A stretch of 64,000 bases of DNA, taken from NCBI GenBank assembly GCA_945910225.1, contig CAMDYG010000006.1, positions 1 to 64,000 of the forward strand, written 5' to 3'. This DNA is from an uncultured Eubacterium sp. GTDB lineage: Bacteria; Bacillota; Clostridia; Lachnospirales; Lachnospiraceae. Numbering within the stretch: the first letter of the stretch is position 1; the number at the start of each line of letters is the position of its first letter. A program made the position numbers and the translations under genes. Below are positions 56,112-63,966 of this stretch, piece after piece. The notes under the pieces were generated by a model. The model was not told the DNA's origin and did no database searches. It saw nothing but the letters and a program-made list of their open reading frames with translations.

Positions 56112-57203
56112 ATGATAGATAAGATTAAGAAGCTTCCTTTATTCTGGAAGATATACTGGATAGTTATAGCGGTTGTGATGACAGGATTCATTGTATTATG
56201 GGTATGGATGTGGAGTTCACTCACAACATATGAGAATACAAGACCAGAGCATGCAATTAAGAATTTTATTAAGCAGATAGAGTCAGAGAAGACAGATTCT
56301 TTGTTGGAGTATACTAAAACATCAGATACGCCATATGAGTCAGAAGATGAGAAGAATGAAGCTGTTAAGGCTTATCTGAAAGAATATTTCAGCAATGCTG
56401 AATGGACATATACTAAGAAGTCTGGTGATTACACAGATGCAAGACCTGCTTATCAGTTAAAGAAGGATGGAGAGAAGACAGGAATAGTTGTTTTCTTTGA
56501 AAAAGATCCAGAAAAGAAAAATAAGCAATGGAAGATAGAGTCAATAGATGGTCTTGAATGTATGGGAACTGATTATGAGATAACAGTGCCTAAGGATTCA
56601 GTAGTAACAATAGATGGAACAACGCTTGGCAGTGAATATATTACAAAGACAGAGGAAGCAAAGGGACTTACTAATGTGTCAAAATATATCAATGCACCAC
56701 AGGCTACAACATATACAATTAATTCAGTTTATAAAGAACATGATATTAAAGCCAAAGGTCCTTTATATGGCAGTGAACTTACGTTGATCAGTAATGAAGA
56801 TGGAAAGATGGATTTTGGCTTTGAGGTTAATAATGGAATAGTAACAGACAATGAAAGCCGCATAAAAGATATTACTAAAGCGTATGGTAACTATATAGTT
56901 AATTATGGTAAGTTTTCAGATTTGTCTCCATATGTTCTCTCTGGAACATATGCATATTCGTATCTTTCAAAAATATCAACTACTAACATATGGTTTAGTA
57001 TTAATCAGGAACCAGAATACTTCGATATGAAAGTATTTAATTATCAGTCATATACTAAAGATTGTTTCTCATGTGAAGTTTCATTTAATGAGAAAGTAAC
57101 TTATGATAATGACAATACAATCGAGTATCCGACACATATTCAGTACATATTTGTAAAGAGAAGTGATAAATGGTATGTTGCCGATCTTACAATTATGAAA
57201 TAG
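56112..57203 (+). CDS. Membrane-anchored extracellular protein of unknown function
   Basis: 363 residues. A short cytoplasmic N-terminus, one membrane helix (about 13-35), then NTF2-like and Ig-like extracellular segments. 'AIKNFIKQIESEKTDSLLEYTK' at the front and 'DITKAYGNYIVNYGKFSDLSPYVL' near the end look like two NTF2-like folds. 'ITVPKDSVVTIDGTTLG' between them resembles the PEGA/TcaA-type beta modules. It follows the NAGPA-like gene by 38 bp with GGAGGAG, probably in one operon, pointing to the cell envelope. No catalytic motif seen. Confidence 0.7.
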   Translation: MIDKIKKLPLFWKIYWIVIAVVMTGFIVLWVWMWSSLTTYENTRPEHAIKNFIKQIESEKTDSLLEYTKTSDTPYESEDEKNEAVKAYLKEYFSNAEWTYTKKSGDYTDARPAYQLKKDGEKTGIVVFFEKDPEKKNKQWKIESIDGLECMGTDYEITVPKDSVVTIDGTTLGSEYITKTEEAKGLTNVSKYINAPQATTYTINSVYKEHDIKAKGPLYGSELTLISNEDGKMDFGFEVNNGIVTDNESRIKDITKAYGNYIVNYGKFSDLSPYVLSGTYAYSYLSKISTTNIWFSINQEPEYFDMKVFNYQSYTKDCFSCEVSFNEKVTYDNDNTIEYPTHIQYIFVKRSDKWYVADLTIMK

Positions 57204-57220
57204 AGAAGGTTAATATATAG

Positions 57221-57266
57221 AAAAAGGGATGTCGCACACCAAAAATTAGTGCGATATCCCTTTTTT
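57221..57266. terminator. Bidirectional terminator
   Basis: AAAAAGGGATGTCGCAC pairs with GTGCGATATCCCTTTTTT (one mismatch or G-U) across an 11-nt loop; A and T tracts on both sides, between convergent genes. Confidence 0.93.
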
Positions 57267-57267
57267 G

Positions 57268-58503
57268 TCAGTCGCTATCTTTAGGAAGAGACTGCATATA
57301 CTGATGCATTGATTCTGCAACAATTTTACTGTGTGCAACAGCTTCTACTACTGTTCTTGCACCATTGACAACATCACCTGATGCAAATATACCAGGACGG
57401 CTTGTGTGTCCGGTCTCATCAGCATCAAGAAGACCTCTTGCAGTAGCTTTAAGACCTGTTGTAGTGTTGACAATACGGTTCTGCGGTCCCTGACTGATAG
57501 AGATAATGACACTGTCAGAGTGATGAAGGGTATCGGTTCCTTCTATATCGGTAAAAGTTCCATCTTCGTTCTCGATAATATCACGGAATATAACACCATC
57601 ATCCTTAATCTCAACAGGGCGTTTATTGTATTCAAATGTAATTCCTTCAAGCTGTGCATAGCTGAATTCATATTTGCTGGCTGCAACTTCTTTAGTGATA
57701 GAGAAACAGATAACATTGCGGGAACCTTTTCTTTTGGCAGTTCTTGCAACATCCATGGCAGCGTTACCTGCACCGATAACGATAACAGTTTCACCGAGAT
57801 GGTAGCTGTCAGGGTTATTGAGGTAATTGATTCCAAAGTGGACATTACCGAAAGTCTCTCCTTTTATATGAAGTGAATTAGGCTTCCATACACCGGTACC
57901 AATGAATATAGATTTGTAACCATCACGGAACAGATCATCAATACCGATTGCACCACCGATAGTTGTGTTAGGACGAATCTTAATTCCTTTTAAGGCAAGA
58001 TGTCTGTACTCGATATCGTCAAGAACAGTCTTAGGAAGTCTGAACTCAGGAATACCATATCTTAATACGCCACCAATCTTGTCCTTTCCTTCAAATATAG
58101 TAACCTGATATCCATATCTTGCGAGGATAATCGCAATTGTGATACCTGCAGGACCGGAACCAATAATAGCAACTCTCATGCCATTAGAGGGTTTAGGACC
58201 TTCCGTCATCTGGTTGGCATATGTACTTGAAATATAGTTCTCAATAGTAGAAAAATGTACGGGAGCACCTTTTCTTCCGAGTACGCAGTGTCCCTCACAC
58301 TGGTTTTCATGATTGCAGATAAGACTACACACTGTAGTAAGCGGGTTGTTCTCGAAAAGCATTTTACCAGCTTCGTTAAGCTTGTTCTCTTTAAGTAAGC
58401 GGATTGCCATAGGAATATTAGTACCAATAGGACATCCTTTCTGACACTGTGGCACTTTACACTGTAAACAGCGGTTGGCCTCATCCATAACATGTAATGC
58501 CAT
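57268..58503 (-). CDS. GltD/SudA-like NAD(P)H-dependent FAD oxidoreductase
   Basis: A 411-residue protein homologous to the glutamate synthase small subunit. The N-terminal Fe-S domain has CLQCKVPQCQKGCP and CSLICNHENQCEGHC. The FAD motif is VAIIGSGPAGITIAIILA, then 'GGVLRYGIPEFRLPK', the NADPH motif VIVIGAGNAAMDVARTA, and 'RPGIFASGDVVNGARTVVEAVAHSK'. No gltB is nearby, so it may transfer electrons to another partner, as in NfnB/SudA-type enzymes, or act alone. AGGGGGAT precedes the ATG. A long structured leader lies upstream. Confidence 0.92.
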   Translation of the reverse strand: MALHVMDEANRCLQCKVPQCQKGCPIGTNIPMAIRLLKENKLNEAGKMLFENNPLTTVCSLICNHENQCEGHCVLGRKGAPVHFSTIENYISSTYANQMTEGPKPSNGMRVAIIGSGPAGITIAIILARYGYQVTIFEGKDKIGGVLRYGIPEFRLPKTVLDDIEYRHLALKGIKIRPNTTIGGAIGIDDLFRDGYKSIFIGTGVWKPNSLHIKGETFGNVHFGINYLNNPDSYHLGETVIVIGAGNAAMDVARTAKRKGSRNVICFSITKEVAASKYEFSYAQLEGITFEYNKRPVEIKDDGVIFRDIIENEDGTFTDIEGTDTLHHSDSVIISISQGPQNRIVNTTTGLKATARGLLDADETGHTSRPGIFASGDVVNGARTVVEAVAHSKIVAESMHQYMQSLPKDSD

Positions 58504-58538
58504 AATATATCCCCCTTTAAAGATATTATATTGTGAAT

Positions 58539-58695
58539 TGTGCGTCTGGTAGGCCTGCTGTCCGGTGTCTGTCTGTGGCGCTGAAATTCAGTTTTCCTCG
58601 CTTAGCAGGAGTAAGAAGCTGCTGTCTGCAGAGTTTGTCACAATTCATTCCAGCACCACAGACAGACACCAGACAGCAGGATACACACGCGCAAC
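58539..58695 (-). ncRNA. Giant hairpin in the leader of the GltD-like gene (structured RNA of unknown class)
   Basis: Two 30-nt arms (58554-58583 and 58651-58680) pair over their full length around a 67-nt interior. The two non-identical positions are G-U pairs if the minus strand is transcribed but A-C mismatches on the plus strand, which favours a minus-strand RNA. The interior can form a smaller AGCAG/CTGCT stem. An outer TTGTGCGT/ACGCGCAA pairing extends the structure. Local GC is far above the surroundings. I do not recognise the class; alternatives are a mobile palindromic element or a 6S-like RNA. Confidence 0.6.
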
Positions 58696-58707
58696 TCAAC
58701 TAACTAA

Positions 58708-58716
58708 ATCATAGCA
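58708..58716 (-). promoter_or_regulatory. Possible extended -10 promoter for the hairpin leader and GltD-like gene
   Basis: TGCTATGAT (TGN-TATGAT) on the minus strand puts the start near 58701, so the transcript would begin just ahead of the hairpin. The -35 is weak. Confidence 0.45.
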
Positions 58717-58784
58717 TTTTTTAATGTGGAATTAAAGGGGAAGTTTGACGAAAGCGTGGTTGAAAGGCGGGCTGTTTTGTGGAT

Positions 58785-58813
58785 TTTTTTGGTAAAATAT
58801 AGTATGATATAAT
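58785..58813 (+). promoter_or_regulatory. Possible promoter of the ligase-iorA-iorB operon
   Basis: Extended -10 TGA-TATAAT with a poor TTTTTT -35 at 17 bp; start codon 47 bp downstream. Confidence 0.4.
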
Positions 58814-58859
58814 TTAATGAAATTGTATGCTGTGGGGTGCAGCAGGGAAGGAATTTAAG

Positions 58860-60494
58860 ATGCCAGTTACAGAGTACTTAGAGCGTAATGCGAGAGAATA
58901 TCCAGATGAGGTCGCATTGGTAGAACTTAATCCAGATGAGAAGGATACCAGGAGAATGACATGGAAGGAGTTCGGTCTGATTGAGCCAACAACTTACTCA
59001 CCATATCGAAGAGAGATTACATGGAGTGTATTTAACGAGAAAGCAAACAGATTCGCCAATATGCTTATTGGCAGAGGAATTAAGAAGGGCGACAAGGTTG
59101 CTATTATTATGTATAACTGCCTTGAGTGGCTGCCTATATATTTCGGAGTATTAAAGACAGGTGCGATAGCAGTACCATTTAACTTCAGATATGATTCAGA
59201 TGAAATCTATTACTGTGCGGAACTTGCAGAAGTAGATGTTATTGTATTTGGACCACAGTTTATAGGACGAATTGAAGTAAATGCAGAGAGATTATCAAAG
59301 GGAAGACTCCTTATCTATGTTGGAGATAACTGTCCAAGCTTTGCAGAAAGTTATCGTGAGCTGGTTGCAGACTGTTCAAGTAAAGCACCTGATGTAACTA
59401 TAACAGAGGATGATTATGGGGCAATATATTTTTCATCAGGAACAACAGGATTTCCTAAAGCTATTCTTCATAAGCACAGAAGTCTTACACAGGCGGCTGA
59501 GATGGAGCAGAAGCATCATGGAACAGGAAGATATGACACATTTTTATGTATACCACCACTTTACCACACAGGAGCGAAGTTCCACTGGATGGGAAGCCTT
59601 GTGGCAGGAAGCAAAGCCGTACTTCTTAAGGGAACCAAGCCAGAGACAATTCTTAAGGCGGTATCAGATGAAGAATGTACAATCGTGTGGCTGTTAGTGC
59701 CTTGGGCTCAGGATATATTAGATGCACTAGACAGAGGAGACATCAAGTTATCAGATTACAGGCTTGACCAGTGGAGACTTATGCATATAGGCGCACAGCC
59801 AGTTCCCCCTTCACTTATCAAGAGATGGAAGGAATACTTCCCTAAGCACCAGTACGATACCAACTATGGACTTTCAGAATCAACAGGTCCAGGTTGCGTA
59901 CATCTTGGTGTTGAGAATATCAATAAAGTTGGTGCTATCGGAATTCCAGGATACAGATGGGAATGTAAGATAGTTGATGAAGACGGCAATGAAGTTAAGC
60001 AGGGCGATGTCGGAGAACTCTGTGTTAAAGGACCGGGTGTCATGACATGCTATTACCGCAACGAGGAAGCTACTAAGGAAGTTCTTAAGGACGGCTGGTT
60101 ATATACAGGTGATATGGCTATGCAGGACGAGGATGGTTTCTACTTCCTTGTAGACAGAAAGAAGGATGTTATCGTAAGCGGTGGAGAAAACATTTATCCG
60201 GTTCAGATAGAGGACTTCATCAGAAGATTTAATAAGGTTAAAGATGTAGCAGTTATCGGACTTCCAGATCACAGACTTGGTGAAAAGACAGCGGCTATCA
60301 TAGAAGTTAAGGACGGCGTTACATGTACTAAGGAAGAGATAGAGAATTTCTGTATGGAACTTCCAAGATACAAGCGTCCGAAAGAGATTATATTTGCAGA
60401 TATTCCGCGTAATGCTACAGGAAAGATTGAGAAGCCAAAGCTTCGTAAGATGTATGGCGCAGACAGACTTGTAGAGCAGGAAAATAAAGGCTGA
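58860..60494 (+). CDS. Acyl/aryl-CoA ligase (class I adenylate-forming enzyme)
   Basis: A 544-residue AMP-forming ligase. The start is ATG 58860, with AGGGAAGGAA upstream; the track start at 58827 lies near the promoter. Motifs are 'AIYFSSGTTGFPKAILHKHRS' (P-loop), 'YDTNYGLSEST' (A5), 'GWLYTGDMAMQDEDGFYFLVDRKKDVIVSGGENIYP' (A7-A8) and the catalytic Lys in 'PRNATGKIEKPKLRK'. The substrate is not readable. The iorA-iorB genes directly downstream suggest an aryl acid such as indoleacetate or phenylacetate (inference). Confidence 0.93.
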   Translation: MPVTEYLERNAREYPDEVALVELNPDEKDTRRMTWKEFGLIEPTTYSPYRREITWSVFNEKANRFANMLIGRGIKKGDKVAIIMYNCLEWLPIYFGVLKTGAIAVPFNFRYDSDEIYYCAELAEVDVIVFGPQFIGRIEVNAERLSKGRLLIYVGDNCPSFAESYRELVADCSSKAPDVTITEDDYGAIYFSSGTTGFPKAILHKHRSLTQAAEMEQKHHGTGRYDTFLCIPPLYHTGAKFHWMGSLVAGSKAVLLKGTKPETILKAVSDEECTIVWLLVPWAQDILDALDRGDIKLSDYRLDQWRLMHIGAQPVPPSLIKRWKEYFPKHQYDTNYGLSESTGPGCVHLGVENINKVGAIGIPGYRWECKIVDEDGNEVKQGDVGELCVKGPGVMTCYYRNEEATKEVLKDGWLYTGDMAMQDEDGFYFLVDRKKDVIVSGGENIYPVQIEDFIRRFNKVKDVAVIGLPDHRLGEKTAAIIEVKDGVTCTKEEIENFCMELPRYKRPKEIIFADIPRNATGKIEKPKLRKMYGADRLVEQENKG

Positions 60495-60520
60495 TAAGAA
60501 TACATAGAATGGAGATTGTT

Positions 60521-62266
60521 ATGAAAGAATTAATGCTGGGCAATAAGGCAGTTGCAAGAGGAATGTATGAAGCAGGCTGTAAGGTAATATCAAGTTATCC
60601 GGGAACACCAAGTACAGAGATAACAGAAGAAGCAGCCAAATATGATGAAATATACTGCGAATGGGCGCCTAATGAAAAAGTTGCATTAGAGGCAGCACAC
60701 GGAGCAACACTCGGTGGAGTAAGAGCAGCATGTGCAATGAAGCATGTTGGTTTAAATGTGGCAGCAGACCCATTATTTACAATATCATATCAGGGACTTA
60801 ACGCAGGACTTGTAATCTGTGTAGCAGATGATCCGGGAATGCATTCATCACAGAACGAACAGGATTCAAGACATTATGCATTTGCAGCTAAAGTGCCTAT
60901 GCTTGAGCCAGCAGATTCAGAAGAATCAAGACTTTTCGTTAAGGAAGCATATGAGATATCAGAGAAGTACAATACACCAGTATTTATCAAAATGTGTACA
61001 AGAGTTGCACATTCACAGAGCGTTGTATGTCCAGAGGAAAGAGTAGAGCCTGCACAGGTTCCATATGTAAAAGACCCAACTAAGGTCATGATGACTAAGA
61101 ATTCAAGGGATGCACATGTAAGAGTTGAGCAGAGAACGCTTGATCTTATTCAGTACGCAGAGACAAGTGGAATTAACAGAATTGAAGAGTGTGCCGAGGG
61201 AAGTCTTGTCAATGGCAAGAAGATAGGTGTTATCACATCTTCAACATCATACCAGTATACGAAGGAAGTATTTGGAGATAAAGTAAGCGTACTTAAGCTT
61301 GGTATGGTATATCCACTTCCAGAGAAGCTTATAAAAGATTTCGCAGATGGCAAGGATGAAATCTATGTAATAGAGGAGCTTGATCCAATTATTGAGAACC
61401 ACTGCAAACAGTTAGGAATACAGGTTCATGGTAAAGATACATTTCCAATATGTGGAGAATTCTCACAGAATCTTATTAAGAAATGTATGGGAATGGAAGA
61501 ACCTGAATACTCAACAATAGATGCACAGATTCCGGGCAGACCACCTGTTATGTGTGCCGGCTGTCCACACAGAGGAATATTCTACATTCTTCACAAGAAG
61601 AAGATTATGGTATACGGAGATATTGGATGTTATACATTGGGTGCTGTTGCACCGCTTAATGCAATGGATCTTAATGTCTGTATGGGAGCGTCATGCTCAG
61701 GACTTCATGGCTTTAACAAGGCTATGGGAGAAGCAGGAGAGAGCAACAGCGTAGGTGTTATCGGAGATTCAACATTTATGCATTCAGGAATGACTGGAAT
61801 TACAGACATATCTTACAACATGAGTAATTCAACAGTAATCATTCTTGATAACTCAATCACAGGTATGACAGGACATCAGCAGAATCCTACAACTGGTAAG
61901 AACTTAAGAGGCGAGCCGGCAGGAAAGGTTGACCTTGAAGCATTATGCAGGGCGTTAGGCTTTAACAGAGTAAGAGTTGTTGACCCATACGACCTCGCAG
62001 CCGTTGAGACAGCAGTAACAGAGGAGCTTGCAGCTAAAGAGCCATCTATAATCATAAGCAGAAGACCATGTGTAATGATTAAGGGAACTGTCCATAAGCC
62101 TGCAATCGCAATTAATCAGGACAAATGTAAGGGCTGTAAGGCATGTATGCAGATTGGCTGTCCTGCTATATCATTCAAGGATAAGAAAGCACATATTGAC
62201 CCAACATTATGTATCGGATGTGAAGTGTGCAAGCAGATGTGCAGATTCGATGCAATAGGAATGTAG
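60521..62266 (+). CDS. iorA: Indolepyruvate:ferredoxin oxidoreductase, alpha subunit
   Basis: About 581 residues. An N-terminal pyrimidine-binding domain ('GMYEAGCKVISSYPGTPSTEITEEAA', 'AMKHVGLNVAADPLF') is followed by a TPP-binding domain ('CAGCPHRGIFYILHKKKIMVYGDIGCYTLGA' and 'GDSTFMHSGMTGI'). Two C-terminal 4Fe-4S motifs follow (CKGCKACMQIGCP, CIGCEVCKQMC). The enzyme interconverts arylpyruvates and aryl-acetyl-CoA with ferredoxin. ATG 60521 is chosen for GGAGA; the track start at 60509 lacks a site. The ferredoxin encoded at 7.2 kb could be the partner. Confidence 0.96.
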   Translation: MKELMLGNKAVARGMYEAGCKVISSYPGTPSTEITEEAAKYDEIYCEWAPNEKVALEAAHGATLGGVRAACAMKHVGLNVAADPLFTISYQGLNAGLVICVADDPGMHSSQNEQDSRHYAFAAKVPMLEPADSEESRLFVKEAYEISEKYNTPVFIKMCTRVAHSQSVVCPEERVEPAQVPYVKDPTKVMMTKNSRDAHVRVEQRTLDLIQYAETSGINRIEECAEGSLVNGKKIGVITSSTSYQYTKEVFGDKVSVLKLGMVYPLPEKLIKDFADGKDEIYVIEELDPIIENHCKQLGIQVHGKDTFPICGEFSQNLIKKCMGMEEPEYSTIDAQIPGRPPVMCAGCPHRGIFYILHKKKIMVYGDIGCYTLGAVAPLNAMDLNVCMGASCSGLHGFNKAMGEAGESNSVGVIGDSTFMHSGMTGITDISYNMSNSTVIILDNSITGMTGHQQNPTTGKNLRGEPAGKVDLEALCRALGFNRVRVVDPYDLAAVETAVTEELAAKEPSIIISRRPCVMIKGTVHKPAIAINQDKCKGCKACMQIGCPAISFKDKKAHIDPTLCIGCEVCKQMCRFDAIGM

Positions 62267-62296
62267 TTTAGACAGGTAACTGAAGGGAGATTCAAT

Positions 62297-62869
62297 ATGA
62301 CAAAGAATATTATGATAGTTGGTGTTGGCGGACAGGGAACTCTTCTTGCCAGCAAGATGTTAGGATATGTATTATTAAAGCAGGGATATGATGTTAAGGT
62401 TTCAGAGGTACACGGAATGAGCCAGAGAGGCGGTTCTGTTGTAACTTATGTAAGATATGGTGAAAAGGTATATTCACCGGTAATCGATAAAGGTGAGGCT
62501 GATGTTATCATTTCATTTGAGCAGTTAGAGGCTGCAAGATGGGTTGAATTCTTAAAGAAGGACGGCGTTATCATCACTAATACACAGAAGATGGAACCAA
62601 TGCCTGTAATTACAGGGGCAGCAGAGTATCCGGAAGGACTTATTGAGAAGCTTACAGCAGCAGGAGCTAAGGTAGATGCGAAGGATTTCCTTGCACTCGC
62701 TGAGGAGGCAGGTTCTTCTAAGGCTGTTAATATAGCACTTATGGGAAGATTTTCAACATACTTCCCTGATATTACAGACGAGCAGTGGCAGGATGCCATA
62801 GAAAAAAATGTTCCAGCTAAATTCCTTGAGCTTAACAGAAAAGCATTTGAACTGGGAAGAAATGCTTAA
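62297..62869 (+). CDS. iorB: Indolepyruvate:ferredoxin oxidoreductase, beta subunit
   Basis: A 190-residue gamma-type domain of 2-oxoacid:ferredoxin oxidoreductases: 'MIVGVGGQGTLLASKMLGYVLL', 'VKVSEVHGMSQRGGSVVTYVRYG', 'ADVIISFEQLEAAR'. It is the obligate partner of IorA, which lies 30 bp upstream. GAAGGGAG precedes the ATG. Confidence 0.96.
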   Translation: MTKNIMIVGVGGQGTLLASKMLGYVLLKQGYDVKVSEVHGMSQRGGSVVTYVRYGEKVYSPVIDKGEADVIISFEQLEAARWVEFLKKDGVIITNTQKMEPMPVITGAAEYPEGLIEKLTAAGAKVDAKDFLALAEEAGSSKAVNIALMGRFSTYFPDITDEQWQDAIEKNVPAKFLELNRKAFELGRNA

Positions 62870-62885
62870 ATAATGTTTAATAATA

Positions 62886-62927
62886 AATGGAGCAGGTGGA
62901 TTAAATTCCATCTGCTCCATTGGTTTA
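62886..62927. terminator. Terminator between iorB and queT
   Basis: AATGGAGCAGGTGGA pairs with TCCATCTGCTCCATT (one G-U) around TTAAAT. The downstream T tract is short (GGTTTAT) on the plus strand, and TTATTA follows on the minus side. Confidence 0.8.
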
Positions 62928-62949
62928 TATTGTAGTATTAGATTATTAT

Positions 62950-63444
62950 TTAGTTATTGTCACCGAATATTACATGTCTTACTGGTGTAAGTGCATATAA
63001 AAGGATCATTCCGATAATTCCGCACACTATTATCTCTCCAGCACCAACTGTAACAAAGAACATTGCAAACATTCCCTCTGAACCATAGGCAAATTTAAGT
63101 ACAAATGGTACGATGATTGTGTTAGCAACAATTGGTGGAACAGGGGCAAGCCATTTGTTCTTTCTTAACAGATATGTTCCGATTGCACCAATAAGTGTCG
63201 CAATGCTTCCAAATACCACATCCCATACAATTGCACCACCAAGAATGTTGGCGATTATACATCCAACGAATAATCCCGGGATTGCTGCCGGTGTAAAGTA
63301 AGGCAGAATTGTGAGTGCCTCGGCAATTCTAAACTGGATTGGTCCAAAACTTATGTAGTTAAAGATTACTACAAGTACTACATAGATTGCTGCAATAACA
63401 GCGGCCTGTGTGATGAATTTCACACTCATTCCTTTTTTCTTCAT
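62950..63444 (-). CDS. queT: QueT-family transporter (queuosine-precursor ECF S component)
   Basis: A 164-residue membrane protein with five to six helices. 'ISFGPIQFRIAEALTILPYFTPAAIPGLFVGCIIANILGG' is the QueT signature. It binds a queuosine precursor such as preQ1 and works with a shared ECF energizing module encoded elsewhere. The preQ1-I riboswitch immediately upstream confirms the link to 7-deazaguanine metabolism. The start at ATG 63444 is chosen for AAAGGAG upstream; the TTG at 63450 is closer than usual to that site. Confidence 0.93.
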   Translation of the reverse strand: MKKKGMSVKFITQAAVIAAIYVVLVVIFNYISFGPIQFRIAEALTILPYFTPAAIPGLFVGCIIANILGGAIVWDVVFGSIATLIGAIGTYLLRKNKWLAPVPPIVANTIIVPFVLKFAYGSEGMFAMFFVTVGAGEIIVCGIIGMILLYALTPVRHVIFGDNN

Positions 63445-63454
63445 ATTCAATTAT

Positions 63455-63497
63455 CTCCTTTAGTTTTGTTTTACGTGTGGAAGGTCTCGAACACACG
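63455..63497 (-). promoter_or_regulatory. preQ1-I riboswitch controlling queT
   Basis: On the minus strand a 6-bp stem CGTGTG/CACACG closes the loop TTCGAGACCTTC. It is followed by TAAAACAAAACTAAAGGAG. The stem, the UUCnAG loop, the A-rich tail and the CUAA directly before the ribosome site match the preQ1-I pattern (H-type pseudoknot). The Shine-Dalgarno is part of the tail, so translation control is expected. Confidence 0.85.
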
Positions 63498-63509
63498 ATT
63501 TATTGCTGG

Positions 63510-63528
63510 ACTATAACACAGCTTGTGT
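63510..63528 (-). promoter_or_regulatory. Possible extended -10 promoter of queT with overlapping dyad
   Basis: TGT-TATAGT on the minus strand lies just upstream of the riboswitch. ACACAGCTTGTGT (63516-63528) is a 5-bp-arm dyad overlapping it. The -35 is weak. Confidence 0.4.
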
Positions 63529-63547
63529 AGTTTAGCAGATTATTGAA

Positions 63548-63617
63548 TGGTTGGCAAGTGCATTTTATGATATAATGAGCGTTAGAAGGGAGACGCATTA
63601 AGATACGGAAAATGCGT
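63548..63617 (+). promoter_or_regulatory. Promoter and leader dyad of the DUF1294 gene
   Basis: TGGTTG, 17 bp, extended -10 TGA-TATAAT (63571-63576). About 17 bp downstream is ACGCATT-N11-AATGCGT (63593-63617), a dyad in the leader just before the start codon. Confidence 0.45.
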
Positions 63618-63630
63618 TTAAACATAAGTG

Positions 63631-63909
63631 ATGATTAAGATTATTGTAATATATTTACTGATTATTAATATAGTAACATTTGCTTTGTATGGAATCGATA
63701 AATGGAAAGCAATACATAACAAATGGCGCATAAGGGAAGCAACACTTCTTATTACAGCATTTATTGGCGGTTCTTTGGGAGCTTTTATAGCAATGCAGAC
63801 GTTCAGACATAAAACGAGGAAATGGTACTTTAAATACACGATTCCTGTTATGCTTGTTGTGCATGCGATAGTGCTGATCTTACTAGTAGTGAAACTACAT
63901 AATATGTAG
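63631..63909 (+). CDS. DUF1294 family small membrane protein
   Basis: A 92-residue protein with three predicted membrane helices. 'TFALYGIDKWKAIHNKWRIREATLLITAFIGGSLGAFIAMQTFRHKTRKWYFKYTIP' holds the DUF1294 core (YxxDK, RI.E..LL, GG..GA, HKT). Function unknown. ATG 63631 is used; GTG 63628 is in frame just before it. The ribosome site is weak. Confidence 0.85.
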   Translation: MIKIIVIYLLIINIVTFALYGIDKWKAIHNKWRIREATLLITAFIGGSLGAFIAMQTFRHKTRKWYFKYTIPVMLVVHAIVLILLVVKLHNM

Positions 63910-63919
63910 TTATAGTGAA

Positions 63920-63966
63920 AAAATTAACGCAGGCTGTTATTATTAATAATAGCCTGCGTTAATTTT
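63920..63966 (+). terminator. Terminator of the DUF1294 gene
   Basis: AAAATTAACGCAGGCT pairs perfectly with AGCCTGCGTTAATTTT, with a 15-nt loop that can pair further; nothing else is seen in the last 34 bp of the window. Confidence 0.92.

Noticed and set aside
58539-58695. 6S RNA or SRP RNA in the large hairpin
   Set aside because: The apical SRP signature is absent. The closing stem is too perfect and the central bubble too poorly defined for a confident 6S call.
58539-58695. Insertion element with terminal inverted repeats
   Set aside because: No transposase and no target-site duplication at the flanks; the strand-specific G-U pattern favours RNA structure. A MITE is not excluded.
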